From assembly GCF_025717605.1 (NCBI RefSeq), contig NZ_JAJIRQ010000008.1:62001-126000 (forward strand): a DNA stretch of 64,000 nt. The letters are read 5' to 3'. The notes beneath the pieces were generated by a model, which ran no database searches, was not told the DNA's origin, and was given only the letters and a program-made list of their open reading frames with translations. The position numbers were made by a program, and so were the translations under genes. Positions within the stretch are counted from its first letter, which is position 1. Every line of letters begins with the position of its first letter. Of the stretch, positions 35,247-44,795 are shown in pieces. The DNA comes from Paucibacter sp. TC2R-5 (lineage in GTDB: Bacteria; Pseudomonadota; Gammaproteobacteria; Burkholderiales; Burkholderiaceae_C).

Positions 35247-35774
35247 TCAGTTCTTTACAGCCGACTGTGCAGCGGCATGCGCCATGAGCACATCGACAAG
35301 TTCGTCAAGCCGCGCGTTGCTCATGAAGCTGCACATCTGGCGGTCATTCACCAGCATCACCGGCGAGTCGGCGCAAGCGCCCAAGCATTCGCTTTTCTGC
35401 ACGGTGAACAAGCCGTCGGCGGTGGTGCCGCCCTCTTCCACGCCGAGCTTCTCACACAGGTGGTTCAGGGCTTTTTGGCCGTCGCGCAACTGGCATGGCA
35501 GGTTAGTGCAGACGTTCAACTTGAACTGACCGAGCTTGCGCTGGTTGTACATGTTGTAGAAGGTCGTCACTTCGTACACGGCGATGGGCGGCATGGCCAG
35601 ATAGGCGGCAATGGCATCCTCGCTGGCGCGCGAGACAAAGCCGATTTCGTCTTGCACGATAGACAGGCAGGCCATCACGGCCGAAACCTTTTGGTCCGCA
35701 GGGTACTTGGCCACTTCGCGCGCAAAACGGGCCGCCGTGGCTTCACTCAGAATGTATTCTTCAGTGCTCATCAT
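35247..35774 (-). CDS. nuoE: NADH-quinone oxidoreductase subunit E
   Basis: About 175-residue thioredoxin-fold subunit carrying [2Fe-2S] cluster N1a, with ligands in VCTNLPCQL and [14 protein letters not shown] place the start at ATG 35774 because GGTGA precedes it by eight bases. Alternatives are a GTG at 35786 that overlaps the nuoD stop (GTGA) and the ATG at 35771. The N-terminal stretch [21 protein letters not shown] is typical of betaproteobacterial NuoE. Confidence 0.94.
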   Translation of the reverse strand: MMSTEEYILSEATAARFAREVAKYPADQKVSAVMACLSIVQDEIGFVSRASEDAIAAYLAMPPIAVYEVTTFYNMYNQRKLGQFKLNVCTNLPCQLRDGQKALNHLCEKLGVEEGGTTADGLFTVQKSECLGACADSPVMLVNDRQMCSFMSNARLDELVDVLMAHAAAQSAVKN

Positions 35775-35782
35775 CGAATTAC

Positions 35783-37036
35783 TCACCGGTCGATCTCACC
35801 AAACACGATGTCCATCGTGCCGATGATGGCCACCGCGTCGGCCAGCATGTGGCCCCGCGCCATTTCATCCAGCGCAGCCAGATGCGCGAATCCAGGAGCC
35901 CGAATCTTCAGACGATAAGGCTTGTTGGCGCCATCGCTGACGATGTAGATGCCAAACTCGCCCTTGGGGTGCTCCACCGCCGCATAGGCCTCACCCTCGG
36001 GCACTTGGAAGCCTTCGGTGAAGAGTTTGAAGTGATGGATCAACTCTTCCATATTCGACTTCATGTCGACGCGGGAAGGCGGTGCAATCTTGTGGTTGTC
36101 GGTAATCACCGGACCGGGGTTGGCGCGCAGCCAAGCCACGCATTGCTGGATGATGCGATTGCTCTGGCGCATTTCTTCGACGCGCACCACATAGCGGTCG
36201 TAGGTATCGCCTTCGGTGCCGACCGGCACATCAAAGTCCAGCTTCGCATAGGCGTCGTAAGGCTGGGTCTTGCGCAAATCCCAGGGGATACCGCAGCCGC
36301 GCAGCATCGGGCCGGTGAAGCCCATATTCAAAGCGCGATCGGGCGTCACCACGCCGATGCCAACGGTGCGCTGCTTCCAGATTCGGTTGTCGGTCAGCAG
36401 CGTTTCGTAGTCGTCGACATTGCCGGGAAAGCGATTGCAGAAGTCCTCGATGAAGTCCAGCAACGTGCCGCTGCGGTTCTCGTTCATCTTGGCCAAGGTC
36501 TTGGCATTCTTGATCTTGGAAACGCGGTACTGCGGCATCGTGTCTGGCAGATCGCGGTAGACACCGCCCGGACGGAAATAGGCTGCATGCATGCGCGCGC
36601 CAGACACCGCTTCGTACATATCGAACAGATCTTCACGCTCACGGAAAGCGTAAATCAGCACATTCATTGCGCCGCAGTCGAGGCCGTGGGCACCCAACCA
36701 CATCAGGTGATTCAAGAGCCGGGTGATCTCGGCAAACATCACGCGGATGTATTGCGCGCGCTCGGGCACGGCCACGCCCAACATCTTCTCGATCGCCAAA
36801 CAGTAAGCCTGCTCATTGGCCATCATCGACACATAGTCGAGCCGGTCCATATAGGGCAAGGACTGGATATAGGTCTTGCTCTCGGCCAGCTTCTCAGTGG
36901 CGCGGTGCAGCAGGCCGATATGCGGATCGGCGCGCTGGATGACTTCGCCGTCCAATTCCAGAACCAAGCGCAGCACGCCGTGGGCGGCCGGATGCTGGGG
37001 CCCGAAGTTCAGGGTGTAATTTTTGATGTCGGCCAT
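35783..37036 (-). CDS. nuoD: NADH-quinone oxidoreductase subunit D
   Basis: 417-residue 49-kDa-type subunit, related to the large subunit of NiFe hydrogenases but without metal ligands. It shapes the quinone site with NuoB. The N-terminal [20 protein letters not shown] loop (12-31) contains the Q-binding His, and the C-terminal DIVFGEIDR is canonical. NuoC and NuoD are separate genes here, not fused as in E. coli. The gene starts 2 bp after the nuoC stop. Confidence 0.97.
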   Translation of the reverse strand: MADIKNYTLNFGPQHPAAHGVLRLVLELDGEVIQRADPHIGLLHRATEKLAESKTYIQSLPYMDRLDYVSMMANEQAYCLAIEKMLGVAVPERAQYIRVMFAEITRLLNHLMWLGAHGLDCGAMNVLIYAFREREDLFDMYEAVSGARMHAAYFRPGGVYRDLPDTMPQYRVSKIKNAKTLAKMNENRSGTLLDFIEDFCNRFPGNVDDYETLLTDNRIWKQRTVGIGVVTPDRALNMGFTGPMLRGCGIPWDLRKTQPYDAYAKLDFDVPVGTEGDTYDRYVVRVEEMRQSNRIIQQCVAWLRANPGPVITDNHKIAPPSRVDMKSNMEELIHHFKLFTEGFQVPEGEAYAAVEHPKGEFGIYIVSDGANKPYRLKIRAPGFAHLAALDEMARGHMLADAVAIIGTMDIVFGEIDR

Positions 37037-37038
37037 CT

Positions 37039-37632
37039 TCAGATTCCGCCGTAATTGTTTTCGCGGATGATGCGCGGCGTGATTTCACGCGGCTCAATCG
37101 TCACCGGCTGGTAGACCACGCGCTTTTGCTCGGCGTCATAGCGCATTTCGACATTGCCCATGGTGGGGAAGTCTTTGCGCATTGGATGGCCAATGAAGCC
37201 ATAGTCGGTCAGGATGCGGCGCAGGTCGTCATGACCTTCAAAGATGATGCCGAACAGATCGAAGGCTTCGCGTTCAAACCAGTTGGCGGAATTCCAGATC
37301 GGCGTCAAAGCGTCGACGCGCGGGAAGTCATCGTCGGCGCAAAAAACTTTCAGGCGCAAACGCCAGTTGTTCTTGACCGACAACAGGTGCGTGGACACAG
37401 CGAAACGCTTGCCACTGTAATCTCCGTTGTTGTAGCCGCTGTAGTCCAGACCACACAGATCAATCAGCTGCTCGAAGGCCAACTCCGGGTGGTCACGCAA
37501 GACAGTTGCCACTGCCAAGTAATCAGCAGGTGCTACTTGGATGGTGATTTCACCGAACTGGCTTTTGAGGTGCTGAATTTTTTCGCCAAAGACGGATTCA
37601 AGGACCGTCTGCAGAGTGTCAAGTTTGCTCAT
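37039..37632 (-). CDS. nuoC: NADH-quinone oxidoreductase subunit C
   Basis: 197-residue 30-kDa-type peripheral-arm subunit. The conserved block [20 protein letters not shown] lies near 118-137, followed by [19 protein letters not shown]. It has no cofactor and is structural and assembly-related. The start ATG is at 37632. It is 14 bp downstream of nuoB, and nuoD follows after 2 bp. Confidence 0.97.
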   Translation of the reverse strand: MSKLDTLQTVLESVFGEKIQHLKSQFGEITIQVAPADYLAVATVLRDHPELAFEQLIDLCGLDYSGYNNGDYSGKRFAVSTHLLSVKNNWRLRLKVFCADDDFPRVDALTPIWNSANWFEREAFDLFGIIFEGHDDLRRILTDYGFIGHPMRKDFPTMGNVEMRYDAEQKRVVYQPVTIEPREITPRIIRENNYGGI

Positions 37633-37646
37633 CTGTGCTCAATCTT

Positions 37647-38123
37647 TCAGCGCGCGATCGTGTTTTCGCGGCGAATCTTGGCCTGCAACTGAAGGATGCC
37701 GTAGAGCAGCGCTTCGGCTGTGGGCGGGCAACCGGGGACATAGACATCAACAGGCACAATCCGGTCGCAACCCCGCACGACCGAATAGCTGTAGTGGTAG
37801 TAGCCACCGCCATTGGCGCAGGAACCCATCGACAAGACCCAACGCGGCTCGGCCATCTGGTCGTAAACCTTACGCAGAGCAGGCGCCATCTTGTTGCACA
37901 GCGTGCCGGCCACGATCATCAAATCGGACTGCCGTGGGCTGGGCCGAAACAACATGCCGAAACGGTCAATGTCATAACGGGCAGCACCCGCGTGCATCAT
38001 TTCCACCGCGCAGCAGGCGAGCCCGAAGGTCATCGGCCACAAGGAACCGGTCTTGGACCAGTTGATCAGCTTGTCCACCGAGGTGGTGACAAAGCCTTCT
38101 TTCAAAACGCCTTCGATACCCAT
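37647..38123 (-). CDS. nuoB: NADH-quinone oxidoreductase subunit B
   Basis: 158-residue subunit binding the terminal [4Fe-4S] cluster N2 that reduces quinone. Ligands are the tandem Cys37-Cys38 in [12 protein letters not shown], Cys102 in [12 protein letters not shown] and Cys132 in VPGCPP. Length and motifs are standard for betaproteobacteria. The 131-bp gap to nuoA is unusually long for this operon and is filled with hairpins. Confidence 0.97.
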   Translation of the reverse strand: MGIEGVLKEGFVTTSVDKLINWSKTGSLWPMTFGLACCAVEMMHAGAARYDIDRFGMLFRPSPRQSDLMIVAGTLCNKMAPALRKVYDQMAEPRWVLSMGSCANGGGYYHYSYSVVRGCDRIVPVDVYVPGCPPTAEALLYGILQLQAKIRRENTIAR

Positions 38124-38162
38124 TGCAAGCTTTCTAACGTCATAGCCATCAAGGCCGAGCGT

Positions 38163-38238
38163 CGGGTCGCATTCATTCCGACCCGCCTGTCAGCCGCTAG
38201 GCTGGCATCCCCAAGGGGATCATCCAAGGCAAGCCTTG
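38163..38238 (-). repeat. Four consecutive hairpins in the nuoA-nuoB gap
   Basis: Inverted repeats follow one another: cgggtcg/cgacccg (38163-38185), cagcc/ggctg (38191-38204), atcccc-aa-ggggat (38207-38220) and caaggc-aa-gccttg (38225-38238). None has a downstream T-run, so they are not ordinary terminators. They fill most of a 131-bp untranslated spacer inside the operon. Confidence 0.7.
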
Positions 38239-38254
38239 AACGAGGGGCTTTATA

Positions 38255-38614
38255 TCACTCCCAGTCCAAAGCACCCTTGATCCACTCGTAGGCGAAGCCC
38301 ACAACCAGAATGCTCAAGAAACTAATCATCGCCCAGAAACCAGTCGGCCCAATTTCCCGGAGCGCAACCGCCCAAGGGAAAAGAAACGCAATTTCCAGGT
38401 CAAACAAAATAAACAAAATCGCCACGAGGTAATAGCGCACATCGAATTTCATGCGCGCGTCTTCAAAAGCCTCGAAGCCGCATTCATAGGGGGAGTTTTT
38501 GGCCGCATCGGGCCGATTCGGGCCCAACAGAAAGCCGAGCACTTGAGGCGCCACGCCGACGCCGGCGCCGACCAGGATGAAGAGGATGACGGGTAAGTAC
38601 TGATCCAAGTTCAT
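38255..38614 (-). CDS. nuoA: NADH-quinone oxidoreductase subunit A
   Basis: 119-residue, three-helix membrane subunit of complex I and first gene of the operon. The conserved loop [24 protein letters not shown] (here residues 41-64) includes the Cys used as a marker of the active/deactive transition in mitochondrial ND3. The C-terminal helix ends [15 protein letters not shown] lies about nine bases before the ATG at 38614. Confidence 0.96.
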   Translation of the reverse strand: MNLDQYLPVILFILVGAGVGVAPQVLGFLLGPNRPDAAKNSPYECGFEAFEDARMKFDVRYYLVAILFILFDLEIAFLFPWAVALREIGPTGFWAMISFLSILVVGFAYEWIKGALDWE

Positions 38615-38683
38615 GGGTGACGCTCTTTAAAAACCGCCGTACGCCTCCAGGCCCCGGCCATGTTTCAGAAGTAATTCAGAAGA

Positions 38684-38734
38684 AAAAACTACGGGCGCGA
38701 CGCCGGCGATTTCTCGCCTACGAACTACGCCCGT
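38684..38734 (-). terminator. Branched Rho-independent terminator between tRNA-Leu and nuoA
   Basis: On the minus strand, an outer stem (38728-38734 with 38691-38697, acgggcg/cgcccgt) encloses an inner hairpin ggcga/tcgcc (38704-38718), and is followed by AGTTTTTTCTTCT. It ends transcripts coming from tRNA-Leu or secG, or acts as an attenuator in a long nuo leader. No clear nuo promoter is visible between it and nuoA. Confidence 0.72.
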
Positions 38735-38840
38735 TTTGCACGACCAACTCGCTTTACCCAATCACTTTGGGATTCAGCTTGCGATGATGCTCAAGGGCAA
38801 ATATCTCACGGCTCCAACCCCAAGATACTAACCGATGATT

Positions 38841-38925
38841 TGGTGCCGTCGGCGAGACTCGAACTCGCACAGCTTTCGCCACTACCCCCTCAAGATAGCG
38901 TGTCTACCAATTTCACCACGACGGC
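38841..38925 (-). tRNA. tRNA-Leu (anticodon GAG)
   Basis: An 85-nt tRNA with encoded CCA. The acceptor arms GCCGTCG and CGACGGC pair, the D-loop has AATTGGTAGACACGC, the anticodon loop is TTGAGGG giving GAG (reads CUU/CUC), a short class II variable arm follows, and the T-loop is GTTCGAGTC. A single copy sits between secG and nuoA, the usual place in this order. Confidence 0.97.
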
Positions 38926-38989
38926 TATAACTAATTTCTTTGACTATTTTTTGACAGCAGGAGGAGTTGCCATCTAGTCAGCCTCGAAT

Positions 38990-39019
38990 TCTATACTGAA
39001 AATTTATCGCTCCAGCCAA
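38990..39019 (-). promoter_or_regulatory. Candidate promoter of tRNA-Leu
   Basis: On the minus strand TTGGCT (39014-39019) is followed after 18 bp by TATAGA (38990-38995), about 65 bp upstream of the mature tRNA 5' end, just past the secG stop. A small ccagc/gctgg hairpin overlaps the -35. Confidence 0.5.
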
Positions 39020-39060
39020 GCTGGTGAGAAATTATCAATCTTTAATCGAGGCCAGCACCA

Positions 39061-39435
39061 TCACTTTGGCGCAACTTCCGATGCGGCGCCCGCAACCGGC
39101 GCAACCGGAGCGCCTGGAATAGCAGCCGCACCCGAGGCTGCAATGGCAACCGGCGTTGCTTTGTCGAGAATGGTGTCCTTGCTACCGGCACCCGAGCGGT
39201 GGTTGGCCAGATAGGCCATTGCCAAGGTGCTCACGAAGAACACCGTCGCGCAAACCGCCGTGCTGCGCGACAAAAAGTTAGAGCTGCCGGTAGCACCGAA
39301 CAAGCTGCCCGAGGCACCGCTGCCAAAAGAGGCACCCATATCGGCTCCCTTGCCATGCTGAACCAAGACCAAGCCGATCATCACCAAGGCGCTCAGCAAC
39401 TGCAACACCAATACCAAATTCATCCAAAACTGCAT
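39061..39435 (-). CDS. secG: Preprotein translocase subunit SecG
   Basis: 124-residue SecYEG subunit with two membrane helices (MNLVLVLQLLSALVMIGLVLVQ and FLSRSTAVCATVFFVSTLAMAYL) around the conserved HGKGADMGASFGSGASGSLFG loop part. The C-terminal tail is Ala/Pro/Val-rich low complexity. ATG 39435 is preferred because GGAG lies eight bases upstream. A GTG three codons earlier (39444) is possible. Confidence 0.95.
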   Translation of the reverse strand: MQFWMNLVLVLQLLSALVMIGLVLVQHGKGADMGASFGSGASGSLFGATGSSNFLSRSTAVCATVFFVSTLAMAYLANHRSGAGSKDTILDKATPVAIAASGAAAIPGAPVAPVAGAASEVAPK

Positions 39436-39497
39436 TTCAAACACTCCAAAGGTTCTTCAACATGCCCGACCCAAGCGGCCGGACTGTGGGGAAAAAA

Positions 39498-40238
39498 TTA
39501 CATTGCAGCCCGACAAATGACCGCAAAGTCGGCCGCCTTCAAGGATGCGCCGCCAATCAAGCCGCCATCAATATCGGGCTGAGCGAACAACTGCGCAGCG
39601 TTGTCTGGCTTGACGCTGCCGCCATAGAGAATGCGCATGTTGGCGGACTTTTGCGTCGCCGCATGCAACTGCATACGCAGCACCGCATGCACCGCCTGCG
39701 CCTGCTCAGGGCTGGCCGTCAGGCCTGTGCCGATCGCCCAGACCGGCTCATAGGCCAAGACGATTTCACCGATGCAATGCGTCAAGGTGTGAATCACCGC
39801 CGCGAGTTGGCGCTTGACAACCAACTCGGTCTGGCCCGCCTCGCGCTCGGCCAAGGTCTCGCCGACGCAAACAATTGGCGTCACGCCATGCGCCAAGGCA
39901 GCCTTGGCCTTGTCTGCCACCAATTGATCACTCTCATGATGAAGGGCCCGGCGCTCGGAATGACCGACGATCACATAACGGCAACCCAGATCTGACAGCA
40001 TCAGGGAAGAAACCTCGCCCGTATAGGCGCCCTGCTCATGCGCCGAGCAATCCTGCGCACCCAACAAGATTGCCTGACCGGTCAAAGCCAAAGCGGTTTC
40101 CGCCAAATAGGGAAAAGGCACGCAGACCGCTACATCGGCGCTCCATGGGCCCGCTTCTTTGAGCGCACTCAACAAGGCCGCATTGGCAGCGCGGCTGCCA
40201 TGCATCTTCCAGTTGCCGACGACTAGTTTTTTGCGCAT
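39498..40238 (-). CDS. tpiA: Triosephosphate isomerase
   Basis: Glycolytic and gluconeogenic interconversion of dihydroxyacetone phosphate and glyceraldehyde 3-phosphate. 246 residues of TIM barrel: VVGNWKMHG with Asn9 and Lys11, catalytic His in VIVGHSERR, catalytic Glu in [11 protein letters not shown], and the phosphate loop [12 protein letters not shown] 40238 has GGAGAG six bases upstream. A TTG two codons earlier is in frame but less likely. It lies between the quinone oxidoreductase (16 bp) and secG. Confidence 0.97.
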   Translation of the reverse strand: MRKKLVVGNWKMHGSRAANAALLSALKEAGPWSADVAVCVPFPYLAETALALTGQAILLGAQDCSAHEQGAYTGEVSSLMLSDLGCRYVIVGHSERRALHHESDQLVADKAKAALAHGVTPIVCVGETLAEREAGQTELVVKRQLAAVIHTLTHCIGEIVLAYEPVWAIGTGLTASPEQAQAVHAVLRMQLHAATQKSANMRILYGGSVKPDNAAQLFAQPDIDGGLIGGASLKAADFAVICRAAM

Positions 40239-40254
40239 TGCCAACTCTCCTGTC

Positions 40255-41244
40255 TCACCAACTCAAAACGATTTTGCCGACATGCTGGCCGGACTCCATC
40301 AAGGCATGCGCCATGGCGATTTGATCGGCCGCAAAGCTGCGATAAATCACCGGTTTGATGACCGTGCGGGCAGCAAGCAATGGCCAGACGCGTTCGCGCA
40401 AGGCCGCCGCGATCCCGGACTTGAAAGCCAAGGAACGCGGCCGCAGGGTCGAGCCGCTGATCGTCAACCGACGACGCAAGACGGCCCCTGCATCGATATG
40501 AGCTTCGGTGCCACCCTGCACCGCAATGATGACCAGACGGCCATCATTGGCGAGGCATTGAACACCACGCTCGATATAGCCACCCGCCACCATATCGAGA
40601 ATCACATTGACACCGGCGCCGTCGGTAGCAGCCTTCACTTCGGCAACGAAATCTTGCTCTTTGTAATCGATGGCCAGATCAGCACCCAACGCCAGGCAAG
40701 CCTTGGCCTTGGATGCACTGCCAACCGTGACATAGACGCGCGCGCCCATCGCCTTGGCGATCTGAATCGCAGCCACACCGATACCGCTGCTGCCGCCATG
40801 CACCAACAGGCTTTCGCCCGACTGCAAGGCCGCTCGCTCAAACACATTCGACCAAACGGTGAAGAAGGTCTCGGGCAGACTGGCTGCCTCGAGCATGCTC
40901 CAACCGGCCGGAACCGGCAGGCAATGCCCGATCGGCGCAACGCAGACTTGCGCGTAGCCGCCACCCGGCGTCAAGGCGCAGACTGCATCACCCAACTTGA
41001 AGCCGGCCGCCGCCAACTCCTGCGCATCGCCGCCAACAATTCGCCCAGCCACTTCAAGCCCAGGCAACTCACTCGCCCCAGGCGGGGGCGGATAAGCCCC
41101 CTTGCGCTGCAAGACGTCGGGACGGTTGACGCCAAAGGCCTCAACCGCGATCAACAGCTCCCCTGCCCCGGCTTGCGGGTCGGGGTAGTCGACCAATTGC
41201 AGCATTTCCGGGCCGCCCGCTTGGGCGATGCGAATTGCTTTCAT
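40255..41244 (-). CDS. NAD(P)H quinone oxidoreductase, PIG3/QOR family
   Basis: 329-residue zinc-free medium-chain dehydrogenase. GroES-like N-terminal domain (residues 1-125; [18 protein letters not shown]) and a Rossmann domain with [20 protein letters not shown] (144-163). The start [21 protein letters not shown] is typical of the TP53I3/PIG3-like branch that reduces quinones with NADPH. It sits in the conserved pnp-qor-tpiA-secG cluster, 29 bp after pnp. Confidence 0.92.
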   Translation of the reverse strand: MKAIRIAQAGGPEMLQLVDYPDPQAGAGELLIAVEAFGVNRPDVLQRKGAYPPPPGASELPGLEVAGRIVGGDAQELAAAGFKLGDAVCALTPGGGYAQVCVAPIGHCLPVPAGWSMLEAASLPETFFTVWSNVFERAALQSGESLLVHGGSSGIGVAAIQIAKAMGARVYVTVGSASKAKACLALGADLAIDYKEQDFVAEVKAATDGAGVNVILDMVAGGYIERGVQCLANDGRLVIIAVQGGTEAHIDAGAVLRRRLTISGSTLRPRSLAFKSGIAAALRERVWPLLAARTVIKPVIYRSFAADQIAMAHALMESGQHVGKIVLSW

Positions 41245-41273
41245 GTCAGTGGCTAGGCTAGCTGCGTCGCTCT

Positions 41274-43403
41274 TTACTGAGCTTCGCCCACGACCGGCGC
41301 AGGCGCCGCATCACGGTCGACCAAGACCTTCATCGACAGCTTGATACGGCCCTTCTCGTCGGTTTCCATGACCTTGACCTTAACGATCTGGCCCTCCTTG
41401 AGGAAGTCCGTCACCTTCTCGACGCGCTGGTGAGCGATCTGGCTGATGTGCAGCAGACCGTCCTTGCCAGGCAGCAGGTTGACGAGCGCGCCGAAGTCCA
41501 AAATCTTGGTGATCGGGCCTTCGTAGATCTTACCGATTTCAACTTCGGCGGTGATCTCCTGAATGCGCTTCTTGGCGTACTCGGCCTTTTCGGCATCGGT
41601 CGACGCGATGGTGATCGTGCCGTCTTCGGTGATGTCGATGGTGGTGCCGGTTTCTTCGGTCAGCGCACGGATGGTCGCACCACCCTTGCCGATCACGTCA
41701 CGGATTTTTTCCGGATTGATCTTCATCGTGTACAGACGCGGCGCAAACTGCGACACCTCGATATTGGCAACACCCATCGCCTCGACCATCTTGCCCAGGA
41801 TGTGCAGACGAGCTTCCTTGGCTTGTGCCAAAGCGACCTGCATGATTTCCTTGGTGATGCCCTGGATCTTGATGTCCATCTGCAGCGCGGTGATGCCGCC
41901 TGTCGTGCCGGCAACCTTGAAGTCCATATCGCCCAAATGATCTTCATCACCCAGAATGTCGGTCAGCACAGCGAAACGGTTGCCGTCCTTGATCAAGCCC
42001 ATGGCGATGCCGGCCACGTGCGCCTTCATCGGCACACCGGCGTCCATCAAAGCCAGGCAGCCGCCGCAGACCGAAGCCATCGACGAGGAGCCGTTCGACT
42101 CGGTGATTTCAGACACCACGCGCATCGAGTACGGGAAATCTTCCTTGCTTGGCAGTGCAGCGATCAGCGCACGCTTGGCCAGACGGCCGTGGCCAATTTC
42201 ACGACGCTTGGGGCTACCGACGCGACCGGTTTCGCCGGTGGCGAACGGAGGCATGTTGTAGTGCATCATGAACGTGTCTTCGAACTCGCCGGCCAGCGCG
42301 TCGATGCGCTGAGCGTCACGGTTAGTACCCAAAGTCGCCACCACCAGCGCCTGTGTTTCACCGCGGGTGAACAGGGCCGAGCCGTGGGTGCGCGGCAGGA
42401 TGGAATTGCGGATCTCGATCGGGCGCACGGTGCGGGTGTCGCGGCCGTCGATGCGGGGCTCGCCGGCCAGGATCTGGCCGCGCACGATGCGGGCTTCGAT
42501 TTCGAACAGCAGGCTTTCGACTTCGACCTTATCGAACTCGATGCCGTCAGCCTTCAGGCCGGCCATCACATTGGCAGTGACGGTGCGGCAAGCTTGCGTA
42601 CGCGCTTGCTTGTTGCGGATTTGATAGGCAGCAGCCAGACCTTCTTCGGCCAGCGCGCCAACCTTGGCGATCAGCGGCTCATTCTTGGCTGGGGCGACCC
42701 AGTTCCAGCTTGGCTTGCCGGCATCGCGCACCAACTCGTCGATCGCGGCGATCGCGATATTGCCTTGCTGGTGACCGAACACCACGGCGCCCAACATGAT
42801 TTCTTCGCTCAGGCCATCGGCCTCGGATTCCACCATCAAGACCGCAGCTTGTGTACCGGCAACCACCAGGTCCATCTTGCTATTGGCCAGCTGGGTCTTG
42901 CCCGGGTTCAGCACATACTCGCCGTTGACATAACCCACGCGCGCTGCGCCGATCGGGCCATTGAACGGAATGCCGGAGATGGCCAGCGCTGCGCTCGAAG
43001 CGATCAAGGCGGCGATGTCGGCCTGCACTTCAGGGTTCAAGGACAGCACGTGGACGACCACTTGCACTTCGTTGTAGAAACCTTCAGGGAACAGCGGGCG
43101 GATCGGGCGATCGATCAAACGGCTGGTCAAAGTCTCCAACTCGCTGGGGCGGCCTTCGCGCTTGAAGAAGCTGCCGGGGATCTTGCCGGCGGCATAGGTT
43201 TTCTCAAGATAGTCAACGGTCAGCGGGAAGAAATCTTGGCCTGCCTTGGCATCGGTTTTGGCGACCACGGTGGCCAAAACCACGGTGTCGTCGATGTTCA
43301 CGATCACGGCACCGCTGGCTTGGCGAGCAACTTCGCCGGTTTCCATCGTGACGGTGTGCTGACCCCATTGGAAGGTCTTGGTGACTTTATTGAACAAACT
43401 CAT
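41274..43403 (-). CDS. pnp: Polyribonucleotide nucleotidyltransferase (PNPase)
   Basis: 709-residue phosphorolytic 3'-5' exoribonuclease, a degradosome component. Two RNase PH domains (1-230 and 310-545; [15 protein letters not shown], and the catalytic region with [18 protein letters not shown]), a KH domain (about 555-610; [20 protein letters not shown]) and an S1 domain (620-690; [21 protein letters not shown]). AAAGGAGA lies seven bases before the ATG. The 276-bp upstream gap holds the rpsO terminator and a structured leader. Confidence 0.98.
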   Translation of the reverse strand: MSLFNKVTKTFQWGQHTVTMETGEVARQASGAVIVNIDDTVVLATVVAKTDAKAGQDFFPLTVDYLEKTYAAGKIPGSFFKREGRPSELETLTSRLIDRPIRPLFPEGFYNEVQVVVHVLSLNPEVQADIAALIASSAALAISGIPFNGPIGAARVGYVNGEYVLNPGKTQLANSKMDLVVAGTQAAVLMVESEADGLSEEIMLGAVVFGHQQGNIAIAAIDELVRDAGKPSWNWVAPAKNEPLIAKVGALAEEGLAAAYQIRNKQARTQACRTVTANVMAGLKADGIEFDKVEVESLLFEIEARIVRGQILAGEPRIDGRDTRTVRPIEIRNSILPRTHGSALFTRGETQALVVATLGTNRDAQRIDALAGEFEDTFMMHYNMPPFATGETGRVGSPKRREIGHGRLAKRALIAALPSKEDFPYSMRVVSEITESNGSSSMASVCGGCLALMDAGVPMKAHVAGIAMGLIKDGNRFAVLTDILGDEDHLGDMDFKVAGTTGGITALQMDIKIQGITKEIMQVALAQAKEARLHILGKMVEAMGVANIEVSQFAPRLYTMKINPEKIRDVIGKGGATIRALTEETGTTIDITEDGTITIASTDAEKAEYAKKRIQEITAEVEIGKIYEGPITKILDFGALVNLLPGKDGLLHISQIAHQRVEKVTDFLKEGQIVKVKVMETDEKGRIKLSMKVLVDRDAAPAPVVGEAQ

Positions 43404-43428
43404 TGTGTCTCTCCTTTATGCCGCACCT

Positions 43429-43577
43429 GCGGGCACTACAGGCCCGCTATTTGGCTGGTTTGAAGCGGCTTGCGGCGCCGCAACTGGACCGAGAGTGAGT
43501 CTGGGTTTGGCGGGATGCCATTCCAAAACATCGCCAGCAAAAACTTCAAACGAAGCTCGGTGCAAGGTATTGGAATG
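43429..43577 (-). promoter_or_regulatory. Structured pnp leader
   Basis: In the minus-strand leader an 8-bp inverted repeat, cattccaa/ttggaatg (43519-43526 with 43570-43577), encloses a small cttc/gaag hairpin (43544-43555). A second stem gcgggc/gcccgc (43429-43447) lies just before the pnp Shine-Dalgarno. In E. coli pnp is autoregulated through an RNase III-cut leader stem-loop, and this leader could serve the same purpose. Confidence 0.4.
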
Positions 43578-43628
43578 ACACAGCAGCGCCACGTCAGCTC
43601 AACTCAAAACGATTTTCTAAAAGACAAA

Positions 43629-43661
43629 GAGCCTGTGCTGGACATAGACCCAGACAGGCTC
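43629..43661 (-). terminator. Rho-independent terminator between rpsO and pnp
   Basis: Stem gagcctgt/acaggctc (43629-43636 with 43654-43661), continued inward by ctgg/ccag after one bulged base, and followed on the minus strand by TTTGTCTTTT. It lies 18 bp past the rpsO stop, so pnp needs read-through or its own promoter downstream. Confidence 0.85.
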
Positions 43662-43679
43662 CTTGATCTCGCTCTCAAA

Positions 43680-43949
43680 TTACTTGCGCAGACCCAACTT
43701 CTGGATCAGAGCAAGGTAACGCGAAGCGTCCTTGGTCTTCAGGTAAGTCAGCAAGCTCTTGCGCGAGTTGACCATCTTCAGCAAACCGCGACGACCGTGG
43801 TGGTCCTTCTTGTTGGCCTTGAAGTGGGGGGTCAGCGCATTGATGCGTGCTGTCAGCAGAGCGACTTGGACTTCAGGCGAACCCGTGTCATTTGCGCTGC
43901 GTGCGTTCGCTTGAACGACTTCTGCCTTGTTGAAACTTTCGACTGCCAT
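43680..43949 (-). CDS. rpsO: 30S ribosomal protein S15
   Basis: 89-residue small-subunit protein that binds 16S rRNA helices 20-22. The signature [21 protein letters not shown] (here split near residues 43-63) and the C-terminal [20 protein letters not shown] are canonical. AGGAA lies seven bases before the ATG. It is followed by a terminator and then pnp, the classic order. Confidence 0.98.
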   Translation of the reverse strand: MAVESFNKAEVVQANARSANDTGSPEVQVALLTARINALTPHFKANKKDHHGRRGLLKMVNSRKSLLTYLKTKDASRYLALIQKLGLRK

Positions 43950-43982
43950 GATGCGTTCCTAGATGCCGGAAGCCGCTGGCAA

Positions 43983-44137
43983 GCCAGGTAATTTGCCCTG
44001 GCGCACAGACGGTTTCCATTGTTTCACTTGCGGTCACGGGTGAAACCGACCCGAGCCGTGCCTTTGTCTGCTGCCTCTTACCAACGCGCTTGAAAATCAA
44101 ACGCTCTGAGTCCAGGCAACAAAACTCGCTGATTATA
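43983..44137 (-). promoter_or_regulatory. rpsO promoter -10 and structured leader
   Basis: A perfect -10 TATAAT (minus strand, 44132-44137) lies about 185 bp upstream of rpsO, with no convincing -35 at the right spacing. The leader contains two hairpins: gtttcac/gtgaaac (44021-44046) and gccagg/cctggc (43983-44002). S15 is known to repress its own mRNA in other bacteria through leader structures, so these are natural candidates. Confidence 0.45.
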
Positions 44138-44290
44138 GACCAAGATTACCCTGCAAGCCTTGGCCCTGTAACCAACCAGACTCCAAAGGCGACCCGAAAT
44201 GGAGCCGAACCGACTCTTTCCAAGTGCCCGATAACTGTATTTTTACAGCCTCTTGAATCCGCCAATTCAGCGCCAAACTTCGATGTCATG

Positions 44291-44343
44291 GGGCTTGCGG
44301 CGCTTTGAATTCTCAAAGCGTTGGATGCAAAGCCCTTTAGGAG
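44291..44343 (+). promoter_or_regulatory. Hairpin leader next to sHSP Shine-Dalgarno
   Basis: An outer stem gggcttgc/gcaaagccc (44291-44298 with 44327-44335, one bulge) encloses an 8-bp stem cgctttga/tcaaagcg with an attc loop (44301-44320). AGGAG (44339-44343) follows three bases later. An alternative pairing of ctcaaag (44312-44318) with the segment 44335-44343 would cover the Shine-Dalgarno. The rest of the 400-bp gap from rpsO (44138-44290) shows no gene. It holds only a ctgta/tacag hairpin near 44235 and CTTGAA at 44252. Confidence 0.45.
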
Positions 44344-44349
44344 CTAGCC

Positions 44350-44778
44350 ATGTTTGTGATTCCCGTGAGCCGTCATTCCGCTGAATTTACCCGCCAGATC
44401 GAGCGTCTTTTGGCCAAGCCAGAGCGCGACGCCGTGGCGCTGCGCACCCCGCCGCTCGATGTCAGCGAAACCGATCAAGCCTATATCTTGCAACTTGACC
44501 TGCCCGGCATCGCCAAGGACGCCGTCAAGATCACTATCGAAGGCCGCCGCATCAGCATAGACGCAGTGCAAGCAGCCGCAACTGCGCCGCAAGATGCCAG
44601 CGTCCCGGCGGAGCGCCCGCTGCACCGCGAACGCTCGTTGACACGTTTCTCGCGCAGTGTCGTGTTGCCCACCGAAGTCAGTCAATCGGACTCCAAGGCC
44701 ACACTGGAAAACGGCGTGCTGACGTTGACTTTGGTCAAGCGCCAACCCGTTGGGGCCAGCCACCTGACTGTCAATTGA
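44350..44778 (+). CDS. Small heat-shock protein, Hsp20/alpha-crystallin family
   Basis: 142-residue ATP-independent holdase chaperone. The alpha-crystallin domain runs from about residue 35 (PPLDVSETDQAYILQLDLPG) to the signature ATLENGVLTLTLVKR near 118-132. The N-terminal arm is short, and an Ala-rich linker replaces part of the beta5-beta6 loop (about 73-85). AGGAG is six bases before the ATG. It is transcribed alone, converging on tsaD at 17 bp. A sigma32-type -35 (CTTGAA) is present upstream but no matching -10. Confidence 0.9.
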   Translation: MFVIPVSRHSAEFTRQIERLLAKPERDAVALRTPPLDVSETDQAYILQLDLPGIAKDAVKITIEGRRISIDAVQAAATAPQDASVPAERPLHRERSLTRFSRSVVLPTEVSQSDSKATLENGVLTLTLVKRQPVGASHLTVN

Positions 44779-44795
44779 GCGTCATTTGAGCGGAC

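Noticed and set aside
41430-43463. 677-codon plus-strand open frame
   Set aside because: Antisense to pnp, with no Shine-Dalgarno or recognisable domain; a shadow of biased codon use.
44021-44046. Hairpin read as a terminator between hsp20 and rpsO
   Set aside because: It lies in the predicted rpsO leader, without a T-run on either side, and no transcript would end there.
44252-44290. Sigma32 promoter for the small heat-shock gene
   Set aside because: CTTGAA is present but no CCCCAT-like -10 appears at 13-17 bp; the match is too weak to annotate.
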